From Oreohelix idahoensis (lineage: Eukaryota; Mollusca; Gastropoda; Stylommatophora; Oreohelicidae): a DNA stretch of 64,000 bases. The stretch spans positions 248,001-312,000 of the forward strand of contig JAMPIV010022916.1 in the NCBI GenBank assembly GCA_024509875.1. Direction: 5' to 3'. Position numbers and translations under genes: made by a program. Shown here piece after piece: positions 58,424 through 64,000 of this stretch. The notes beneath the pieces are model-generated. The model saw only the letters and a list, made by a program, of their open reading frames with translations. It was not told where the DNA came from and made no database searches. Every line of letters starts with the position of its first letter. Within the stretch, counting starts at the first letter, position 1.

Positions 58424-60444
58424 AAAGTAGCATCCTCTAGAGATCAGATAAACATGATGATATATAAACTGTGTCTTCCGAAACCAGTTATCAGTTGTCA
58501 CTCAAAATTTTTCGGATAGTCTAAACACGTAGTCTAGAACCATTGTGGAAGATGTGTTAATAGCAGTCGTGGGGATTGTCATTCTGATGTTCTGGTAATA
58601 GAAATTAGTGCTTACGTGTTAAAGTGTTAAAGCTTTTACCATTATAATTCACTTATAGTTCTAGCTGTTAAAACCAGTGAAATAAAATAAAGCGTAGCTA
58701 TTTTATACCAGTGTTGCTGTCATTTTCGACGGAGTTTCATATGTCAAGTTATTTGTCGCATTTTTTTCACCCTAGTCAAAAGTAAATAATTGTGTCTTTA
58801 CCTTGCGATGTCAGGTTGATTAGGGGTTATCTTCCCTGTTGGTTCTTTCATTGTGTTTGACCTGTATGAAGACAGGGTCAAAGGTAAACAATTCGGAGCT
58901 TGTGCTCATGCGCAGATTTTAAGCGCCAAGTTGAGATACTTCGGTCAGGCCGTGATGTAAGCTGGCGTCTGTGGGACATGATGTCCATTGTATTTTCGAG
59001 GAAAATCTTCGAAGTGACTGCGTTGGCAGGTCTCCCCAGTGAATCTCTGTGCGTCGGAATGACAACAGAGTTCCTTATTGTGTTCTGAGGATTCTGTTCC
59101 AGGTAACACCGACTTTTTTCATTATTATGCATTCGGTGGCAGAACGTGTTAAAGGATTACCTAATCTGTGAACTACAGCTCACAGGTCCTACATTACAGA
59201 ACTTATATTTTGTGCTCAAGGTAGCCATCCAAGACTATTAGTCTGCATATTATCCAGAAGTCCAGTGACGAAGTTATATTGTGGGAACCGCAGATTGGCG
59301 GTATATATATATATCTACATAAGCATTACTGCAGGGTTGATGTTAACCTGCTTAATCAGAAGTACACAGCTGACGCCATTTTGAGAACTGTCTTACGGTT
59401 ACTATACTACAGCCTGATAAGGTGCAAGTGGCGTGTTAGGCCAAGTTAGACTTAGATGTCAAAGTTATGAAGGTATCTGACGCGTTTAGTCAGGAATACC
59501 AAAGCGGCATTATGATCTGTCATTGAAGAACATTACTATTGATGATGTACGAATATTTGAATGTTTACAAGCCTTTTGAATGCCTGATGTATACCAAACG
59601 ATTTCCTGTTACCATGACCATGTTTACACTGACTGTTCCTGTTGATGCTACTGTGTGTTTCCGTCAATAAATGTTTTGAAACGTGCCAGCAGTGTCCAAG
59701 CATCCTTGAATACTGCATGTGAGTGTATGGGTTGCATTGTCTACATATATACGAGCCTAAACACATTCGCGCCTCCATCCGCTCCCACACTCAGCACATC
59801 ATCTTACAAGTACCACACATCTAACAACATGATGTTTACTGTCTTGCGCAAGTGATCACCCCAAGAACGAAAAAAGACAGCTACATTTATGGTAGGCCAG
59901 ATCTGTGGGTTTAAGCTGGACAGAGCGAGAAATTAACATTTCCGTGGACTTTGTGCTACATGTTTTGAGAAACAAGATGGACAGAAAAAGAGAATAACGC
60001 ACATACTCTATACTTTCAAGTTTTGGCTACACAGGACAGAAATAGGTCATCAACTGTTGACCCAGATAAACAGTGTTAGCATTTATGTTATAATGCTACA
60101 TGAACCACAACATGACAAGTACTGAAGTGGGCATCTAAGCATTTGCTACGTGGACCACAACTGCAAGTCAAGTCCCTATTGTGAACAGTACTGCTGGTTG
60201 TTTACACGTCTCAGTCAACAACAGACTTTTCTACGTCCGAGCATTCAAGTTACATTGTTCGAGGTCAAGTGTTTGTAAACAGTACGTGAAATTGTCAACA
60301 TTCGATGTGCAAGACTCAAGTTTCGAGAAGGTCATAGTAACTTTATGTTCTGGAAGACCACTTCATGCTACAGTGGATCTGACAATCAGTGCGCGCTTGA
60401 CATTTTATTTCTGTGTTCGCAAGGAGCAAGATAGTTAATAATAA
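58424..60444. other. no feature recognised
   Basis: About 2 kb of AT-rich sequence; short TA run near 59302-59311; several 60-85 codon open frames without domains. Confidence 0.5.
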
Positions 60445-61378
60445 TAAATTCTTTAAGCACCAAACACGGCGCATAAGGCAGAAACCAGTGCTCTCCAGGT
60501 TGTACGTTGTGACGCCACTCCTCTTAGCTCTTGCACATTGTTTAATCCCAACGTTCTTCCTTCTCTTATTATTGTTCTTCTGAGTGTTTCTTTTGGTCTT
60601 CCTTTTTTCCTCTTAAATGTTCAGGAACCCAAGTGCCAGTGCCAGTGTGCAATGGTGATTCTGTTGTTTTGCATGGGTTGCGTAGGTCTACATATACGAT
60701 ATATGACATTCGTCTTTTCCCTTATATACTCAGAGACATCATTTACCTAGAGTCTTCTCTTATTTGTCGTTTAGTCTGTGAAGTTCTCACCCAACTGATG
60801 TTCATGAGTTTTTTTCTAAGACATTTGTTTCTCGAATGAAATATTCAGCTTGTTCTCCAATGTTTTGTTATTTTCCAACTCTCACAGCCGTATGTTAACA
60901 CTGAGATAACATTTGAATTAAACAGACGAAGCTTGGTATGTATATTCAATGATCGTAACATTTCCGTGGACAGAAATTTCAACCAGATAAATGGTGTTAT
61001 GTTAGATAATGCTATTGAAGGCGCACAACTGCCAAGCAATTTCTGGGTATGAATTTCTCTTGTTGTGTCACCATCCTGAGTCATTTTACTGCCTAAATAA
61101 TTGAAACTTTCAACTTTCTGTAGATTTTCCCCGTTCAGGATGATATTAAAGGTCTCGTTAGAAAAGTTCATAACTTTAGTTTTAGAGGCATTTATTTGGA
61201 GACCTATTTTAACCGAAAGATGACACAAATTATTTACTGCTTCTTGGGATTGTCTGGGTGTTGAACTTAAGAATGCTAAATCATCTGCGAAATCCAGGTC
61301 CCCCAGGAATTGTCCATTTGTCCATTTTATACCTAATTGATCTTTAGGATAGTTACTGTAACATCATGTGTGACTAAG
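60445..61378 (-). pseudogene. LINE reverse transcriptase C-terminal part and 3' end
   Basis: On the minus strand from about 61375: KWTNGQFLGDLDFADDLAFL (FADD catalytic box), GLQINASKTKVMNF, SFNYLGSKMTQDGD, KLRLFNSNVISVLTYGCESW. After a frameshift near 60845 the tail continues NKCLRKKL, KKGRPKETLRRT and a final WRALVSALC. The 3' end is followed by an ATT-type simple repeat (60440-60452), the tail usual for such LINEs. The upstream endonuclease and fingers are absent (5' truncation). At least one frameshift in the remaining part. Confidence 0.85.
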
Positions 61379-61379
61379 C

Positions 61380-62520
61380 TTTATTTTGCAACACATTCAA
61401 TTGCTATTTATGTTACTTGTACTATTGTTGTGTATTTTTCTTGTGTTTTTCAGCGGGCTGGTTGGGTAAGGTGACTCCTTTAGATAAATACCACGTAATA
61501 GAGGTTATCTATTGAGAGCGTTTTCTGTAGGGACTGCAAATTTCCTTAATTGGGATTTGCTAGCGACAATTGTTGCTGTTTACGTTTAGCTGTGACGACA
61601 TGAGTTAGTGTTGTTTTCGTTATTTTTCCATTCTTTGATTTTCGATTTGTTTTGTTTGTATCTGTTCTTCTCTCCTTCCTTCCGTTTATTTCTTTACACC
61701 TTTTTGTTTATAACAGTGTTTCCATTTGTCTTGTTTACTTTTCGCAGTCATCTTTACACATTTTTGTAACATTTTCCTTAGTTTCGCTGTATTGTTTATT
61801 TGACTTCTGCAAACGTTTTCGGTTGTTGTTCTGTATCCTTGTCTTTGTATTTATTATTGTCATACACAGTCTACATACATATACTTGGTCATGTATTATT
61901 ATTGTCGTTATTAATATGATACACTATTCATATTGGGAGTATTGATGGAAAATTATTATAAAGAAATAAGGTAACCATACAAGGTCTTTGATTAAGACTT
62001 GACTCTCAAAGAGAGTGAAATAAACTGAACTGAGTATACAAGTCTAACATTGAAGACTTGTCTCCCATTAAAGTGGGATAAGATAATTTAATTAATTTTT
62101 CAGGTTACTGATCTCATCAGATAGAATGTCTACACTAGACTTCTTCATTGAACAAGGGAAAGTCCTTGGGAAGACAGGTGACAAGTTAGAAGAATTTGCA
62201 ACTGCTCAATACGCCATAGCATTGAAGTCAGAAGAAAAGAGACAAAAAGAGGAAAATAAATTGAAAGCAGAAGTTGAGCAAAAGAAGATAGATGCTGAGA
62301 ATTTAAGATTGCAGATGCAAGGTGAACAAAAGAAGATAGATGCTGAGAATTTAAAGTTGCAAATGCAAGCTGATGAAAGAAAATTCCAGATGGAAATGGA
62401 AAAACAAAAAAATGCTGCAGAGGAAAGAAAACTTAAAGCAGAAGAAAGAAAATTTCAAGCTGCTGCAGAGGAAAGGAAACTTCAAGATGCTGCAGAGGAA
62501 AGAAAATTTCAAGCTACAAC
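61380..62520 (+). mobile_element. E4, fragment of an E2-related LTR retrotransposon (leader and gag start)
   Basis: The leader at 61380-62125 parallels the reverse complement of the E2 leader: GCAACACA near 61391, AGCTGTGACGA near 61592, TTTCGTTATTTTTC near 61616, CTGCAAACGTTTTCG near 61807. LTRs, primer-binding site and all of pol are absent. The left side abuts the LINE remnant and the right side stops inside gag. Confidence 0.75.
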
Positions 62521-62614
62521 CAGATGTTTCAGTTATAATGTTAAATTTTACCACCCGCTTTCTCACACAAGAAAAGACGTTCAGTTAACTGATATGTATG
62601 CTAGACGCGACTGA
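62126..62614 (+). pseudogene. E4 Gag N-terminal fragment
   Basis: ATG at 62126. MSTLDFFIEQGKVLGKTGDK is nearly the same as the E2 Gag start, followed by a long Lys/Glu/Gln coiled coil with tandem EQKKIDAENLKLQMQ and AAEERKLKAEERKFQ repeats. Element similarity ends near residue 130 (ATTRCF); the remaining codons to 62614 are unrelated and there is no capsid region. The truncated product has no known function, but a coiled coil of this kind could still oligomerise. Confidence 0.75.
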
Positions 62615-62639
62615 TAGTGGCAGAATAGAATTCACGTTA

Positions 62640-63197
62640 TATTTCATTTGTGTATTTATAGCAAGTGACTATTATGTGATAACATACGCTGACCAACAGA
62701 CACCGACAATTTAATAGCTATTAACGACAGGCGATATTTATGTAAGTGCGCGTAGGAACAATTAAATAATAATTGACATTGTACACTTATCGTTAGCGCG
62801 CGCGTAAGGAGAGGGGGTAGTGTTGCAGTATGATAATGTTTGATTGTGGTCAAGTTCTTGATCGGTGCACTGTTGCAAACTGTTATTGTGGCTTGTATTC
62901 TTCTCGTGGCATGAAGTGAAGAGTGGAAGTGGCCGACATGGCGTGTGTGTATAGATAAGGCAACATACGCGAATTGGTGTAAGTTCTTGATCAATTATTC
63001 ATAGTATACACACCCGTCATACCACATGCAGAAGTCAGGAAGGTTGGAAACGACTTGCACGGTTCCAACGATTTATTACGATAACATCACGTCGACATCA
63101 AACAAACATACTGTCATTAGAACAAGGTTCAAGCACATCAACATCATGTAGATAACATAAGTTCACTGCATCTAGTACAACAGAGACTGGCAAAATT
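62640..63197. other. no feature recognised
   Basis: No gene or repeat seen; a short GCGCGCG run near 62797. Confidence 0.45.
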
Positions 63198-63363
63198 AAG
63201 CCGCATAAGTGTCGGGCTTCCATGTATAATATTCTCTATGTTTCCTCTGACAAACAAGTCATATAATTCTTTGCCAATATAAGCCGCATAAGTGTCGGGC
63301 TTCCATATATAATATTCTCTATGTTTCCTCTGACAAACAAGTCATATAATTCTTTGGCAAGAT
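63198..63363 (+). repeat. 83-bp tandem duplication
   Basis: Two units starting AAGCCGCATAAGTGTCGGGC at 63198 and 63281 differ at only about three positions, so the duplication is recent. Confidence 0.9.
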
Positions 63364-64000
63364 AACAATATCAATATTCTCATAAACTCTCCGCCGCACC
63401 AGGAGAAAGTCACCTCAATATATCAGCCAACCATCTTGGGCTGGTAGCATCATAATACATAGTTCTTGGCTACAAAAAATAGTTTAAAGGGTATTTTTTA
63501 TCTTCACTGCCATCCAAGAATAAAACACAAAACATTCGCCATCCTTGACTCTCAGAAATATGTCAGAATTATAACAGGGGGAAAAAATCTCAAACATTTT
63601 TATCACACAGAGGACTCTGTTCCTCGTTCACACAGTCCGAGAAGGATCGCTGAACACCTTCTCAGCTCAGAACGCCCAGGCCGTCTGTCACGGGATCCAG
63701 TCTCCCGGTCCCGCCAAACCAACACGCATGCGCGGATAATCGCGTGACGTGAGTAGAGCTCACACGAGAACAATCTGCAACGTTCTCGTAAACTGTTCCA
63801 GAAAAATCTACGAACAGACAATCTTAACTGACCAAATGGAAAGTCAAGGGAGATAACAACTAAATCAGACCTGTACCAAAAAGTAATACAACCTGTAATC
63901 TCCCTTAGACCATAGTATAAAAAAGTACATCCCTAGCTTAAGACAAACAGACTTTAACAGGTAGGTTGCATACCTTTATCCGACCTGAAATCGCCATGCT
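63364..64000. other. no feature recognised (right edge)
   Basis: A 93-codon open frame at 63466-63747 and its antisense show no domain. No repeat ends seen. Confidence 0.45.

Overview
The window is nuclear DNA of an animal, almost entirely transposable-element sequence and tandem repeats. I see no gene with an ordinary host function, no rRNA or tRNA gene and no CRISPR array. The mix (a mariner, a Tc1 fragment, a Helitron-like element, RNase-H-bearing and other LINE fragments, a tRNA-derived SINE, several Ty3/gypsy elements, long TA, CA, TATC and TC microsatellites) fits a repeat-rich marine invertebrate. A mollusc or other lophotrochozoan is my best guess, but nothing here fixes the species. 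Repeat boundaries were placed by eye and may be off by a few bases.

Layout. 1-2028: no gene seen. 2029-4630: a Helitron-like non-autonomous element with a Tc1-type helix-turn-helix fragment inside. 5760-7041: a TA microsatellite abutting a DD34D mariner broken by one frameshift. 5.5-25 kb: copies of a short unnamed dispersed repeat. 10463-17548: a tandem terminal-repeat element (LTR-internal-LTR-internal-LTR) with an unrecognised coiled-coil, proline-rich, arginine/serine-rich ORF in both units. 19.2-29.0 kb: decayed LINE pieces, a 24-bp minisatellite, microsatellites and a perfect-looking hairpin. 29.2-30.2 kb: a 27-bp minisatellite.

30.6-50.7 kb is a nested set of retroelements. An old diverged LTR (E0) is split by a Ty3/gypsy element (E2, TSD GCAAC). 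The left LTR of E2 is itself split by a tRNA-derived SINE (13-bp TSD) and by a second Ty3/gypsy element (E1, TSD ACGAC). After subtracting the insertions the left LTR of E2 is 1477 bp, against 1478 bp for the right one, which confirms the reconstruction. E2 has integrase upstream of reverse transcriptase, the Ty1/copia-like order known for the Gmr1 group of Ty3/gypsy elements. E1 joins protease directly to an integrase zinc finger and has lost the rest of pol.

50685-57622 is a third LTR element (E3), with a gag-protease related to E2, no pol, and in its place a small ORF that looks like an RNA-recognition motif and overlaps the protease stop as ATGA. It ends against a second block of the 27-bp minisatellite. 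57.9-64 kb holds an unrecognised 149-codon ORF, a LINE 3' fragment (60445-61378), the 5' leader and gag start of another E2 relative (E4, 61380-62520), and an 83-bp tandem duplication.

All element genes carry stops, frameshifts or deletions, so no copy looks autonomous. The most interesting items are the pol order of E2, the matching arrangement in E1, the RRM-like ORF of E3, a shared CxxC...CGH motif before the protease of E2 and E3, and the unclassified tandem element at 10.5-17.5 kb.
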